Source of the DNA: Nautilia sp. PV-1
Lineage (GTDB): Bacteria > Campylobacterota > Campylobacteria > Campylobacterales > Nautiliaceae
Reading direction: 5' to 3'
Assembly: GCF_004006315.1 (NCBI RefSeq)
Contig: NZ_CP026530.1
Location: 920,501 to 984,500 of the forward strand
DNA length: 64,000 bases
The translations under genes and the position numbers were made by a program. Positions 27,204-35,686 of this stretch are shown piece by piece. Position 1 is the first letter of the stretch, and the number at the start of each line of letters is the position of its first letter. The notes under the pieces are model-generated. The model did not search any database, had not been told where the DNA came from, and saw only the letters and a program-made list of their open reading frames with translations.

Positions 27204-28623
27204 GTTCATCCTTTCTGTAATGTGCTCCTAAAGAATTTTTTCTTTCCAGCGCCGCTTTGACGATTTCTCGCGCCGTATAAAATCTCAGTTTTGCCAATCT
27301 TCCGAGTTCCGGAATTGTTTTTTCTATAAAATCGAGAGCTTCTTTTAAACCGCTTTCTTTACGTATTATACCAACATTTTTCCACATATGCTCTCTTAAA
27401 AGATTTTTATAATATTTATCTTTTTCCTTAAACAGTTCTTCATTATTTATGTCAAAATCAGTCTTTTTAGTTTTGAAGTTTTCTTTTATTATATTTTGAG
27501 CCGCTTTTCTGGCAAATACAAAACATTCAAGAAGCGAGTTGCTTGCAAGTCTGTTTGCACCGTGAACCCCTGTGTTTGCAACTTCTCCTACCGCATAAAG
27601 GTTCATAAATCCCGGAACTTTTGAATTACAGTCTACTTCAATACCTCCCATAAAATAATGAAATGCGGGTGATATAGGTATTTTTTCATGAGGAACGTTA
27701 ATATCGTAATCTCTGAGTTTATTATATATAGTAGGAAAACGGTTTTTAAAAAATTCTTCGTCAAACATACTTACGTCAAGAAATACTTTATGCCCTTTTT
27801 GCTGATGCATAAAAATTGCGCGGCTTACTATATCGCGGCCTGCCAGTTCCCCTCTCTCGTCATATTCGAAAACAAATCTTTCACCGTTTTCATCTACAAT
27901 ATGGGCACCTTCACCTCTTAACGCTTCTGTCAGAAGCATTTTTTGGGATGTTTTCATTTCAATAAACACTGTAGGGTGGAACTGTGTCATTTCCATGTCT
28001 CTGAGTTTAATTCCTTTTTCAACGGCAATACCCTGCATATCTCCGGAAATAGTTCTTGCATTAGTATCAAATTTATATAACGCCCCTATCCCTCCGCTGG
28101 CTAAAATAACATTGTCGGCATATATATTAAACTTTTCCCCTTTTCTTAAAACAGACACGCCGTAAGCCGTGTCATCTTTTATCAAAAGATCAAAAACCAC
28201 GGTTTCATCAATAAGAAAACTGTTGTCTTTTTTTAATAAAAACTTGTGAAGCTCTCTTCCGGTGGCGTCTCCCCCGGCGTGATAAACACGGCTTACGCTG
28301 TGCGCGGCTTCTTTTGTGATTTCCGGATCGAATTCAAAACCGTAATTCATTATTTCTTCTTTAAGCTTTAAAGAAAGTTTACTTAAAATCTCAACCATCT
28401 CTTTTTTATTATGAAAAACTCCGGCTTTAAGCGTATCTTCAATATGTAGAGGAACGTCTTCTTCGTCCAGGGCCATCGTTACGCCTCCCTGGGCATAAAA
28501 ACTGTTAGCGTCCCATACCTGGTTTTTTGTTATTATCAGTGTTTTAAAATCTTTTTCATTTAAAAATTTAGCACACCATATTCCGGCAATACCGCTGCCT
28601 ATAACCACTGCATCAAATTTCAT
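27196..28623 (-). CDS. nadB: L-aspartate oxidase
   Basis: A FAD enzyme that oxidises aspartate to iminoaspartate in de novo NAD synthesis; in anaerobes fumarate can serve as electron acceptor. The 475 residues show the FAD-binding VVIGSGIAGIWCAKFL, NSFYAQGGVTMALDEED, SRVYHAGGDATGRELH, ILASGGIGALYKFDTNARTISG, MTQFHPTVFIE, EALRGEGAHIVDENG and HYFMGGIEVDCNS. It is shorter than many NadB proteins, which is common in this phylum. No nadA or nadC is adjacent here. It overlaps nhaD downstream, and a small lipoprotein gene lies eleven bases upstream. Confidence 0.95.
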   Translation of the reverse strand: MKFDAVVIGSGIAGIWCAKFLNEKDFKTLIITKNQVWDANSFYAQGGVTMALDEEDVPLHIEDTLKAGVFHNKKEMVEILSKLSLKLKEEIMNYGFEFDPEITKEAAHSVSRVYHAGGDATGRELHKFLLKKDNSFLIDETVVFDLLIKDDTAYGVSVLRKGEKFNIYADNVILASGGIGALYKFDTNARTISGDMQGIAVEKGIKLRDMEMTQFHPTVFIEMKTSQKMLLTEALRGEGAHIVDENGERFVFEYDERGELAGRDIVSRAIFMHQQKGHKVFLDVSMFDEEFFKNRFPTIYNKLRDYDINVPHEKIPISPAFHYFMGGIEVDCNSKVPGFMNLYAVGEVANTGVHGANRLASNSLLECFVFARKAAQNIIKENFKTKKTDFDINNEELFKEKDKYYKNLLREHMWKNVGIIRKESGLKEALDFIEKTIPELGRLAKLRFYTAREIVKAALERKNSLGAHYRKDEHA

Positions 28624-28633
28624 ATAGCCTCAC

Positions 28634-28801
28634 TTATTTTATATTAATGGTATTGTTAATATCTATAATTTTCAAATCGCTCTGATTCACTTCTTTATTC
28701 TGTTTCGTACCCGGCCATACCGGATCTGCTTTATATCCGCATCCGGCCAAAAAAAACGCTATAATTACGACATGAAAAAAGCGAATGAAATAATAAACCA
28801 T
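28634..28801 (-). CDS. Small lipoprotein (LptM/YifL-like)
   Basis: A 55-residue predicted lipoprotein. From the ATG at 28801 (AAGGA eight bases upstream) the sequence MVYYFIRFFHVVIIAFFLAGC ends in a lipobox with Cys21. The mature peptide GYKADPVWPGTKQNKEVNQ resembles LptM/YifL proteins, which in other bacteria help the LptDE translocon mature; this is an analogy from the CGxK-x-P pattern only. The frame extends upstream to 28834, but that start lacks a ribosome site. The first 30 coding bases overlap the divergent DciA-like gene in antisense. nadB follows in the same direction. Confidence 0.65.
   Translation of the reverse strand: MVYYFIRFFHVVIIAFFLAGCGYKADPVWPGTKQNKEVNQSDLKIIDINNTINIK
28760..28765 (+). 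promoter_or_regulatory. -10 element placing the transcript start at the DciA-like ATG
   Basis: TATAAT ends seven bases before the ATG at 28772. A start at the usual distance would make the mRNA leaderless or nearly so, consistent with the absence of a Shine-Dalgarno sequence. No -35 was identified. Confidence 0.4.
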
Positions 28802-29194
28802 ATACTTAGTCCTTATTCGGATAAAATTCAACAAAAACGTTGTTTAAAAAAAATTATATCATTACTGCCCCCAAAATACAACAAATATATAACATCCTTA
28901 CAGTTAAAAGGTGAAATTTTATTCATCAATGTATCGCACCAGGCAATAAAACAGGAACTGTATTACAACAGAAACCTGATATTTTCAATTATAAAAACAA
29001 TGCACAGCGCAAATATGTGTACGAATATAAAACCCTCAAAAATAATTACAAATTACAAATACTCACCTAAACCGAAACCGTCTAAAATATATAAATTCTA
29101 TATAAAACCCGCCGGAAATTTTGAAATTAAAGCAAAGAAAAAAGAGATAAAAGAAAAATTTGAAGAAATAAAAAAGCTACTCAAAAGAAATTGA
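28772..29194 (+). CDS. DUF721/DciA-like protein
   Basis: A 140-residue, lysine-rich protein with the DUF721 pattern: IINHILSPYSDKIQQKRCLKKIISLLPPKYNKYITSL followed by LKGEILFINVSHQAIKQELYYNRNLIFSIIK, the small alpha-beta domain shared with DciA helicase-loading proteins. The C-terminal third is basic and low-complexity. I infer a nucleic-acid-related role without direct evidence. The 5' end overlaps the divergent small lipoprotein gene by 30 bases, and the 3' end overlaps the convergent ACT gene by 18 bases, so it is squeezed on both sides. Confidence 0.7.
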   Translation: MKKANEIINHILSPYSDKIQQKRCLKKIISLLPPKYNKYITSLQLKGEILFINVSHQAIKQELYYNRNLIFSIIKTMHSANMCTNIKPSKIITNYKYSPKPKPSKIYKFYIKPAGNFEIKAKKKEIKEKFEEIKKLLKRN

Positions 29195-29578
29195 ATTCTC
29201 TTCAAGCAGCTTTTTTGCTTTGTTTAAAAGAGCAGTGTTTATTTTAAAAATAAAACTTCCTTTCATTTCACTGTTAAGTGTATAGCAATACTCAATGTCT
29301 ATTCCGTTGTCGCTGAAAAGACTTACCACCCTGCTGAGCGCCCCTATTTCATCATCAATTTCAACCTTTAACACATCCGTAAGTGTTAAAGAAAAACCGT
29401 TTTTTTCAATTGCTTCGCAGGCTTTTACGATATCATCCGTTATAACCCTTAAAAGTCCGAAATCACTGGATTCCACCAAATCCACCGCTTTAATAGACAC
29501 GCTGGCTTCAGCCAAAACCGAAGTAATTTCTTTTAATTTGCCGTGTTTTTTTTCCAAAAAAATAGTAATCTGTTTCAT
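29177..29578 (-). CDS. ACT-domain protein linked to phenylacetate-CoA ligase
   Basis: A 133-residue protein with two tandem ACT domains: KQITIFLEKKHGKLKEITSVLAEASVSIKAVDLV at 2-35 and VLKVEIDDEIGALSRVVSLFSDNGIDIEYCYT near 68-100. Small double-ACT proteins of this kind are commonly encoded next to paaK and ior genes and probably sense an aromatic amino acid or aryl acid. The ATG at 29578 uses the AGGA within the paaK stop region (AAAAGGAAATAAAATG), so it is coupled to paaK; the frame upstream of that ATG is not needed. Confidence 0.85.
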   Translation of the reverse strand: MKQITIFLEKKHGKLKEITSVLAEASVSIKAVDLVESSDFGLLRVITDDIVKACEAIEKNGFSLTLTDVLKVEIDDEIGALSRVVSLFSDNGIDIEYCYTLNSEMKGSFIFKINTALLNKAKKLLEENSISFE

Positions 29579-29579
29579 T

Positions 29580-30875
29580 TTATTTCCTTTTATCAACGAT
29601 TCTGACCGCTTTACCCATACTTCTTTCTATTGTTTTAGGCTCAACCAGAATAATATTGGCATTTATATAAAGATTGTTTAATAAAGCCTGCTGCAGGTCT
29701 TTTTTGATTTTCTCAAGAGCGGCAACATTATCCATCATAATATCGTCACTCACTTCCACTAAAATTTCAAGTTTGTCGAGGTGTCCCTTTTTATCCGCTA
29801 CTATCTGATAATTCAGCGTAACACCTTCCGTATTTGCTATAACATGCTCAACCTGTGAAGGATATACGTTTACACCGTTGATAATCAGCATATCATCCGC
29901 ACGCCCTAGCACGCTTTCCATTCTTACCGTTGTTCTACCGCACGCACAAGGTTCCCTGTAAAGTTTGGTAATGTCACCGGTTCTGTATCTTATAATAGGC
30001 AGCGCCTGTTTTGTCAAAGTCGTAATTACAAGCTCTCCCTCTTCTCCGTCAGGAAGCACTTCTCCCGTTTTAGGATCTATTATCTCCGGATAAAAATGAT
30101 CTTCGTTTATATGAAGTCCTCTTCCTTTGTTACAGCTGCAACTGACACCAGGCCCTATAATTTCACTGAGCCCGTAAACTTCATAATAATCGATATCCCA
30201 GGCTTCAGCCACTTCTTTTCTTAATCCTTCACTTGTAGGCTCGGCACCGAAAAACCCGCATCTGAGTTTATAGTCTTTTCTGAAGTCAGGTCCTGCGGCT
30301 CTCGCTTTTTCCGCCAGGTGCAGTGCAAATGAAGGTGTTGCGAATAATACTGTCGCTCCAAAATCACGCATCAGCATAAGCTGTCTGTCGGTAAATCCTC
30401 CGCTTGCCGGTACTATCGCCGCTCCAATTTTCTGGGCAGCCTCGTGAAATCCAAGCCCGCCTGTAAACAGCCCATATCCGTAAGCATTATGGCATACGTC
30501 TTTTGAATTAACATCGCCCATTGAAAGACATCTCATCATTACTTCATCCCATACTTCCATATCATGTTCGGTATAACCCACAACTGTAGGTTTACCTGTT
30601 GTTCCGGAAGAGCTGTGAATTCTTACAACTTCGTTCATAGGAACAGTAAAAAGTCCAAACGGATAATTGTCTCTCAAATCCTGTTTTTTCGTAAACGGAA
30701 GTTTTTGAATATCTTCAAGAGATTTGATATCATCCGGCGCAATTCCGAGCTCGTCAAATTTCTGCTTGTAAAAGGGACTCAGCGCATACACCCTTGTAAC
30801 AACTTCTTTTAATCTTTTCAGCTGTACTTTTTCTATATCTTCTCTTTTCGCACTTTCTATTTTATTCCAAATCAT
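29580..30875 (-). CDS. paaK: Phenylacetate-CoA ligase
   Basis: An adenylate-forming ligase that activates phenylacetate or related aryl acids to CoA thioesters. The 431 residues carry the AMP-binding P-loop HSSSGTTGKPTVVGYTEHD near 85-105, YGLFTGGLGFHEAAQKIGA, YEVYGLSEIIGPGVS, ITTLTKQALPIIRYRTGDI and RADDMLIINGVNVYPSQVEHV (the C-terminal A10-region). A CxC pair in REPCACGRTTVR may bind zinc or be structural. The ATG at 30875 follows AAAGGAG. Its neighbours ACT, thioesterase and iorBA point to interconversion of aryl-pyruvates, aryl-acetyl-CoA and aryl-acetates. Confidence 0.93.
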   Translation of the reverse strand: MIWNKIESAKREDIEKVQLKRLKEVVTRVYALSPFYKQKFDELGIAPDDIKSLEDIQKLPFTKKQDLRDNYPFGLFTVPMNEVVRIHSSSGTTGKPTVVGYTEHDMEVWDEVMMRCLSMGDVNSKDVCHNAYGYGLFTGGLGFHEAAQKIGAAIVPASGGFTDRQLMLMRDFGATVLFATPSFALHLAEKARAAGPDFRKDYKLRCGFFGAEPTSEGLRKEVAEAWDIDYYEVYGLSEIIGPGVSCSCNKGRGLHINEDHFYPEIIDPKTGEVLPDGEEGELVITTLTKQALPIIRYRTGDITKLYREPCACGRTTVRMESVLGRADDMLIINGVNVYPSQVEHVIANTEGVTLNYQIVADKKGHLDKLEILVEVSDDIMMDNVAALEKIKKDLQQALLNNLYINANIILVEPKTIERSMGKAVRIVDKRK

Positions 30876-30890
30876 TTTATCTCCTTTTCA

Positions 30891-31003
30891 TTAGTTGGTA
30901 GTGGGTAGTAAGTAGTAGGTAATCTTTATATTTAAATTGCTTCTTTTATTTAACCGACAAATTTATACTGACAACTACTCACTACTCACTACCCATTACT
31001 CAC
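30891..31003 (-). repeat. Inverted pair of GTAGTGAGTAG-type degenerate repeats
   Basis: Between the thioesterase stop and paaK lie two low-complexity blocks, 30971-31003 and 30891-30923, that are imperfect reverse complements built from GTGAGTAG/GTAGTAAG units. The intervening 47 bases are AT-rich. The RNA could fold into a long imperfect hairpin. The rest of this gap carries only the paaK ribosome site. Confidence 0.6.
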
Positions 31004-31400
31004 TTAAAACATCCCTGCTCGTCTTATAAACAGTCCCCGTAAAAAACGCTATTTTCTTTTCACCGTTTGTTATTATCACTTCGTAAGTTCCGAGTCTGTT
31101 GCTCTCATCCACAAGTTTTGCCTCCGCAATAAGCTCATCTCCGAGTTTTCCTGCATGTATAAAAGATATTGAGGTATTGATTGCAAGTGAAACTTTCCCG
31201 AATGAATTACTAGCAACTGCAAAGGCGAAATCGGCAAGGGTAAATATAGCCCCGCCGTGTGCCACACCCGCCTGATTAAGATGAAACTCCGTTATTTTCA
31301 GCTTGGCCTTTGCATATCCCCAGTGGACTTCTAATAGTTCTATTCCTATATTTTTAGAAAAATCCCTGCCTTCTGTAAAAAAGGTTTTAATTTTTTCCAT
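30996..31400 (-). CDS. Hotdog-fold thioesterase (PaaI-like)
   Basis: A 134-residue single hotdog-domain protein of the PaaI/YbgC-like acyl-CoA thioesterase group. The pattern AGVAHGGAIFTLADFAFAVASNS contains the HGG helix-start motif that holds the CoA thioester, and LAINTSISFIHAGKLGDELIAEAKL and KKIAFFTGTVYK form the sheet. In this operon it plausibly releases CoA from aryl-acetyl-CoA. The ATG at 31400 overlaps the iorB 3' end by 14 bases; an earlier TTG two codons upstream is possible. The stop codon lies inside one arm of the downstream inverted repeat. Confidence 0.85.
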   Translation of the reverse strand: MEKIKTFFTEGRDFSKNIGIELLEVHWGYAKAKLKITEFHLNQAGVAHGGAIFTLADFAFAVASNSFGKVSLAINTSISFIHAGKLGDELIAEAKLVDESNRLGTYEVIITNGEKKIAFFTGTVYKTSRDVLSE

Positions 31401-31911
31401 ATTCAAGAGCTTTTTCTAAAATATCAAAGTTTTGAGGCGCAAATTTAGGGTTTATCTCCTCAATTGCAGCTTTTACCTCATCTATGCTGAAAGGAAAATC
31501 TTTTACCCTTGCAAGAGTAAGCCCAAGCATAAACACATTCAGTCCTTTAGCGTCAAAAACACCCTCTTCCGCTAACTCATTCGCATCTACTGCAAACACA
31601 TTTGCATCAATTTCCGGGAATTCATCGGCATTTACCACTACGTTCCCGCCTCTTTTAAGATAAGGAAGATTAAGTATTGCTTCATCCTTGTCAAGCCCTA
31701 TAAGCAGATCAGCCTGGGCAAGGTCTATCAAAGGATTGTAAAAATCTCCTATTTTAATGTGAGAACTTACACTTCCTCCTCTCTGGCTCATTCCGTGATT
31801 TTCTGTTCCTAAAAATTTATATCCTTTTTTACCTGCGCATATACTTAATACCTTAACCAAAAAGACAACTCCCTGTCCTCCGAATCCCGCAACTACTATC
31901 TGATATCTCAT
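31387..31911 (-). CDS. iorB: Indolepyruvate:ferredoxin oxidoreductase beta subunit
   Basis: The gamma-type domain subunit of an arylpyruvate:ferredoxin oxidoreductase. The 174 residues open with VVAGFGGQGVVFLVKVL, the standard glycine-rich start of this family, then GTENHGMSQRGGSVSSHIKIG and a C-terminal helix pair. With IorA it oxidatively decarboxylates aryl-pyruvates to aryl-acetyl-CoA, or runs in reverse to make aromatic amino acids from aryl acids. Its ATG overlaps the iorA stop (ATGA), so expression is coupled. Confidence 0.95.
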   Translation of the reverse strand: MRYQIVVAGFGGQGVVFLVKVLSICAGKKGYKFLGTENHGMSQRGGSVSSHIKIGDFYNPLIDLAQADLLIGLDKDEAILNLPYLKRGGNVVVNADEFPEIDANVFAVDANELAEEGVFDAKGLNVFMLGLTLARVKDFPFSIDEVKAAIEEINPKFAPQNFDILEKALEYGKN

Positions 31912-33716
31912 TTTTCATCCTTTCTTGGAATAAATGCGTCTGTAGGACATATACCGCTTATACATACACCGCACCCGATACAAAGAAGCGGATCGATTTC
32001 TATTTTACCTCTTTCATTATAAGCCATTGGAGGACATACATATTGAGTCGTACACACATCACAAGCCACACATTTCTCTTCATCAACGGTAGCGAAAATA
32101 CCCGGAAGAAACTGCGTAGCTCTTTCTTTATCAAGAACACAGTACTGTCTGCTTACAACCACAAGAGGTCTGTCGGTTTCCTCATATCTTTTTTTCACTT
32201 CTTTAAAGAAATTAATCGTTTCGTTTATATCAGGCTTGTAAAAGTATTCCATTACTTCCGCGCCGCACCCTTCGGCCACTTTTTTAATATCAACTTCTCC
32301 GCTTGTAGCCCTTTCAGGAGTAGTCTGACGCCCGGTCATTGCCGTAGTTGAGTTATCAAGTATTACAAGTATGAATTTGGCTTTTTGATATACGGCGTTG
32401 ATTAGAGGTGCCGTGCCGGAATGGAAAAACGTAGAATCCCCGATAGTAGCGATTACCGTTTTATTTTTATCGGCTATTGCAAATCCGTGAGCCATTGAAA
32501 CGCTTCCGCCCATACATAAAACCGTATCAATAGCGTCAAGGTTTATTCCGAGTGTATAACACCCTATATCGGAAGGATAAATGGATTTTTTCGGTCTAAA
32601 AACTTTTTTAATTGCAAAATATACATCCCTGTGAGGACATCCCGGGCACAGATTCGGTTTTCTTGTTTTAGCATTCTCTACGCTAAATACGGGTTTATAA
32701 ATATTTTTACCTTCATAAAATCCTATTTTAGTAAGTGCCTCAAGCACCCTTTCTTTGTTCATTTCATCAATTTGATGCATATGCCCGCTCATTCTGCCGT
32801 AAACATTCTCGCTTCTTAACTCTTCTTCTATTACAGGATAAGTTTCTTCCACCACAAGGACTTTATTATACTTTTTAACCAGTTCTTTTAATTTATCTAC
32901 CGGCAGAGGATATGGCATATCTATTTTTAAAAGATCAATATCAAGTCCTAACTCTTCAAGAACCTCTTTTACGTATCCGTAAGCCGTCCCGCTTGATATG
33001 ATTAAATTTTCCGTATCTTTAAGCTCATCAATTTTAGGCTTTATCAGTTCGTTATAGTTATATTCTCTTATTTTATTTATTCTGTCTAACTGCTCATATG
33101 CCTGTTTCAGTCTTCCTGCTCTCGGAACGGCAGCCCATCTAGGAATATCACGCTCAAAATTTCCTTCAATGTCTTTATATTCAAAATTACCGTCAATCTC
33201 TACGATTTCCCTTGAATGAGAAACCCTCATAACGGTTCTTAACATTACAGGTATTTCAAAATGTTTTGAAATTTTGCTTGCAAGTTTTGTAAAATCATAC
33301 GCTTCCTGAGGAGTAGCCGGATCAACAACCGGTATTCTCGCAAATCTTGCAAACTCTCTGCTGTCCTGTTCTGTCTGTGATGAGTTAAATCCGGGATCAT
33401 CCGCCACTATTAGAACAAACGCGCCTTTATTTCCTATAAAACTTGCACTCATAAGTGCGTCGCTAGCCACGTTAAGTCCCACCTGTTTCATAGTGGCTGC
33501 AGCGTTTACACCGGCTATCGCTCCGGCATACGCGACTTCAAAACCCACTTTTTCATTTGTAGCCCACTCTGCGTATACAGGCAGATCTTTTTTTATTTTC
33601 TGTACGGTTGTAAGTATCTCGCTCGAGGGAGTACCCGGATAACCGCTAACCATTTTAGTATTTGAATGCAAAAGCCCGTAAGCAATCGCTTCATTTCCCA
33701 TTAATGTCAACTTCAT
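31908..33716 (-). CDS. iorA: Indolepyruvate:ferredoxin oxidoreductase alpha subunit
   Basis: The 602-residue catalytic subunit holds the pyrimidine- and pyrophosphate-binding thiamine domains and two [4Fe-4S] clusters. It shows MVSGYPGTPSSEIL at the N-terminus, LCPGCPHRDVYFAI near 365, IATIGDSTFFHSG (thiamine pyrophosphate site) near 440, and ferredoxin motifs CVACDVCTTQYVCPP and CIGCGVCISGICP at the C-terminus. The enzyme uses ferredoxin and CoA, typical of strict anaerobes. AAAGGTG precedes the ATG at 33716. It is the first gene of the iorA-iorB-thioesterase-paaK-ACT operon. Confidence 0.97.
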   Translation of the reverse strand: MKLTLMGNEAIAYGLLHSNTKMVSGYPGTPSSEILTTVQKIKKDLPVYAEWATNEKVGFEVAYAGAIAGVNAAATMKQVGLNVASDALMSASFIGNKGAFVLIVADDPGFNSSQTEQDSREFARFARIPVVDPATPQEAYDFTKLASKISKHFEIPVMLRTVMRVSHSREIVEIDGNFEYKDIEGNFERDIPRWAAVPRAGRLKQAYEQLDRINKIREYNYNELIKPKIDELKDTENLIISSGTAYGYVKEVLEELGLDIDLLKIDMPYPLPVDKLKELVKKYNKVLVVEETYPVIEEELRSENVYGRMSGHMHQIDEMNKERVLEALTKIGFYEGKNIYKPVFSVENAKTRKPNLCPGCPHRDVYFAIKKVFRPKKSIYPSDIGCYTLGINLDAIDTVLCMGGSVSMAHGFAIADKNKTVIATIGDSTFFHSGTAPLINAVYQKAKFILVILDNSTTAMTGRQTTPERATSGEVDIKKVAEGCGAEVMEYFYKPDINETINFFKEVKKRYEETDRPLVVVSRQYCVLDKERATQFLPGIFATVDEEKCVACDVCTTQYVCPPMAYNERGKIEIDPLLCIGCGVCISGICPTDAFIPRKDEK

Positions 33717-33829
33717 ACTTCACCTTTGTGTAGAATTTAAACAATAATATCAAAAATTTTTTTAATTTTTACTTAACAATGAAAAATTTAGGTAAAATTT
33801 AATTGACATGACAATAAAAAGGAGTAAAA

Positions 33830-34003
33830 ATGTCGCATTTTGACACAGGTGTCAGTCTTGCATTCTGGCTGACAATACTTAGCGCTTTACTGTGTGTAGT
33901 ATACGGAATTATCAATTGGAACAAAGGTGATGAGGAAAGTAATGAAGTCCTACTTGCTAAATGGGCCGAAGAAGAAAAAGAGATTAATGAGGAGTTATTA
34001 TGA
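33830..34003 (+). CDS. Symporter small accessory protein (57 residues)
   Basis: A short gene starting at an ATG with AAAGGAG upstream and ending in an ATGA overlap with the symporter gene. The peptide has one membrane helix, LAFWLTILSALLCVVYGIIN at about 10-29, a conserved-looking WNKG just after it and an acidic helical tail (LAKWAEEEKEINEELL). Its position and layout match the small accessory proteins found directly before sodium:solute symporters. It probably assembles with the transporter; this is inference. Confidence 0.85.
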   Translation: MSHFDTGVSLAFWLTILSALLCVVYGIINWNKGDEESNEVLLAKWAEEEKEINEELL

Positions 34004-35643
34004 GTTTTTTAGAAATTGCAATAATAATCCTTTATCTTGTAGCCGTAGGATGGCTTGGATGGATGGGTTATTCAAAAACTAAAACATCAACAGATTACCT
34101 GCTTGCAGGGCGTGACACGCACCCTTTCGTTATGGCTTTAAGCTACGGTGCGACGTTTATTTCGACTGCCGCAATAGTCGGATTCGGCGGTGTTGCGGCA
34201 TGGCTTGGCAACTCACTGTTGTGGCTTACTTTTCTTAACATCTTCGTAGGTATATTTATTGCGTTCGTATTTATCGGAAACCCTACAAGAAAGATGGGAT
34301 TAAGACTTGACGCACATACTTTTCCTGAATTTCTTGGAAAAAGATTTGATTCTAAATTTATTCAGATATTCGCGGCTGTAATTATTTTGGCGTTTATGCC
34401 GCTTTACGCAACTGCGGTATTAATCGGCGGTGTTCAGTTTTTAAGCGTTTATTTCGGTGTTAATTACCACATTGCTCTTCTTATATTTTCATTAATTATT
34501 ACTGCATACGTTCTTGCCGGAGGGCTTAAAGGGGTAATGTATACAGATGCCCTTCAGGGAACTATTATGTTTATAGCTATGGTGTTTTTAATTGTAATGG
34601 TTGTAAGCTCGCTCGGCGGAATCGACGCTGCGTTTGCAAAGCTTGATCACGTTTGGCAAATAACAGTAATAGACAGATTAAGCGGCGTTTCATTAAAAGA
34701 CCTTGTTCCGGGAAGCGGCGATTTTATGATGAAATTATCACAGCTTTGGGGATTTGAAGGCTGGAATAAAATGCCGGTATTCATGTCTCCTGGATGGCTG
34801 TTTGTTATTACTACAATTACACTCGGGGTAGGTATCGGTGTTCTTGCTCAGCCTCAGCTGATAGTCAGATTTATGACAGTAAAAAGCAAAAAAGAACTTA
34901 ACCGCGCCGTACTTGTCGGAGGCGTGTTTATTTTAGCAATGACAGGGGTTATTTTTATAGTAGGTTCGCTAACAAATGCATGGTATTTTGAACATATGGG
35001 AGGCAAAAACGCTCTGGAAGCGGCAGGAAGTATTGGAAAAGTTATTCCTCATTTCATAAACAGCGCAATGCCTCACTGGTTTAGTTTCATATTCCTGTTT
35101 GCACTCATTTCAGCTGCAATGTCAACACTTTCAAGCCAGTTCCATACAATGGGTACGGCTGTCGGAAGAGATATATTCGAAAGCCTTGGAGCAGACAAGG
35201 AAAAAACAACTCTTTGGACTAAAATCGGTATTGTTATAGTGATTTTATTCTCAGTATTCTTAGCTTACAAATTCCAAAAAGCTCCTGCTATTATCGCAAG
35301 AAGTACCGCAATATTCTTCGCACTGTGTGCTTCAATATTTTTACCGAGTTTCATATTCGGACTTTTCAGTAAAAGAATCACAAAACCTGCGGCAATCGCA
35401 AGTATGCTTGTAGGATTTTTCGCATCATCATTCTGGCTTCTATTCTGCCACTTCAAAGAAGCTAAATCTTTGGGTATTGCAAAAGCGCTTTTCGGAGTTA
35501 ATTCAATTCTCGGACACAGTAAATGGGCGTTTGTCGACGCGCTCGTAATTGCACTTCCGCTTTCTACCCTTACACTTCTAATCGTAACCGCTCTTACAAA
35601 ACCTGATGAAAACATCATCAAAAGAGCATTCGGAAGAAACTGA
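34000..35643 (+). CDS. Sodium:solute symporter family transporter
   Basis: A 547-residue SSS-family carrier with about thirteen membrane helices. Family features are LAGRDTHPFVMALSYGATFIST near 35-57, LRLDAHTFPEFLGKRFDS near 103, GGLKGVMYTDALQGTIMF near 175 and LISAAMSTLSSQFHTMGTAVGRDIF near 365, the Na2 region. ActP-like acetate carriers and proline carriers share this fold; the substrate is not determined by sequence alone. An acs gene is in the window but 18 kb away. It is coupled to the small accessory gene through ATGA. Confidence 0.9.
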   Translation: MSFLEIAIIILYLVAVGWLGWMGYSKTKTSTDYLLAGRDTHPFVMALSYGATFISTAAIVGFGGVAAWLGNSLLWLTFLNIFVGIFIAFVFIGNPTRKMGLRLDAHTFPEFLGKRFDSKFIQIFAAVIILAFMPLYATAVLIGGVQFLSVYFGVNYHIALLIFSLIITAYVLAGGLKGVMYTDALQGTIMFIAMVFLIVMVVSSLGGIDAAFAKLDHVWQITVIDRLSGVSLKDLVPGSGDFMMKLSQLWGFEGWNKMPVFMSPGWLFVITTITLGVGIGVLAQPQLIVRFMTVKSKKELNRAVLVGGVFILAMTGVIFIVGSLTNAWYFEHMGGKNALEAAGSIGKVIPHFINSAMPHWFSFIFLFALISAAMSTLSSQFHTMGTAVGRDIFESLGADKEKTTLWTKIGIVIVILFSVFLAYKFQKAPAIIARSTAIFFALCASIFLPSFIFGLFSKRITKPAAIASMLVGFFASSFWLLFCHFKEAKSLGIAKALFGVNSILGHSKWAFVDALVIALPLSTLTLLIVTALTKPDENIIKRAFGRN

Positions 35644-35660
35644 TTTTCTTCCTTTTTTAT

Positions 35661-35666
35661 TATAAT
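35661..35666 (+). promoter_or_regulatory. -10 element upstream of uvrC
   Basis: TATAAT lies 20 bases before the TTG start of uvrC, after a T-rich tract. AAGG follows as Shine-Dalgarno. No -35 was recognised. Confidence 0.4.
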
Positions 35667-35686
35667 TTCACTAAAAAAGGCCTGCC

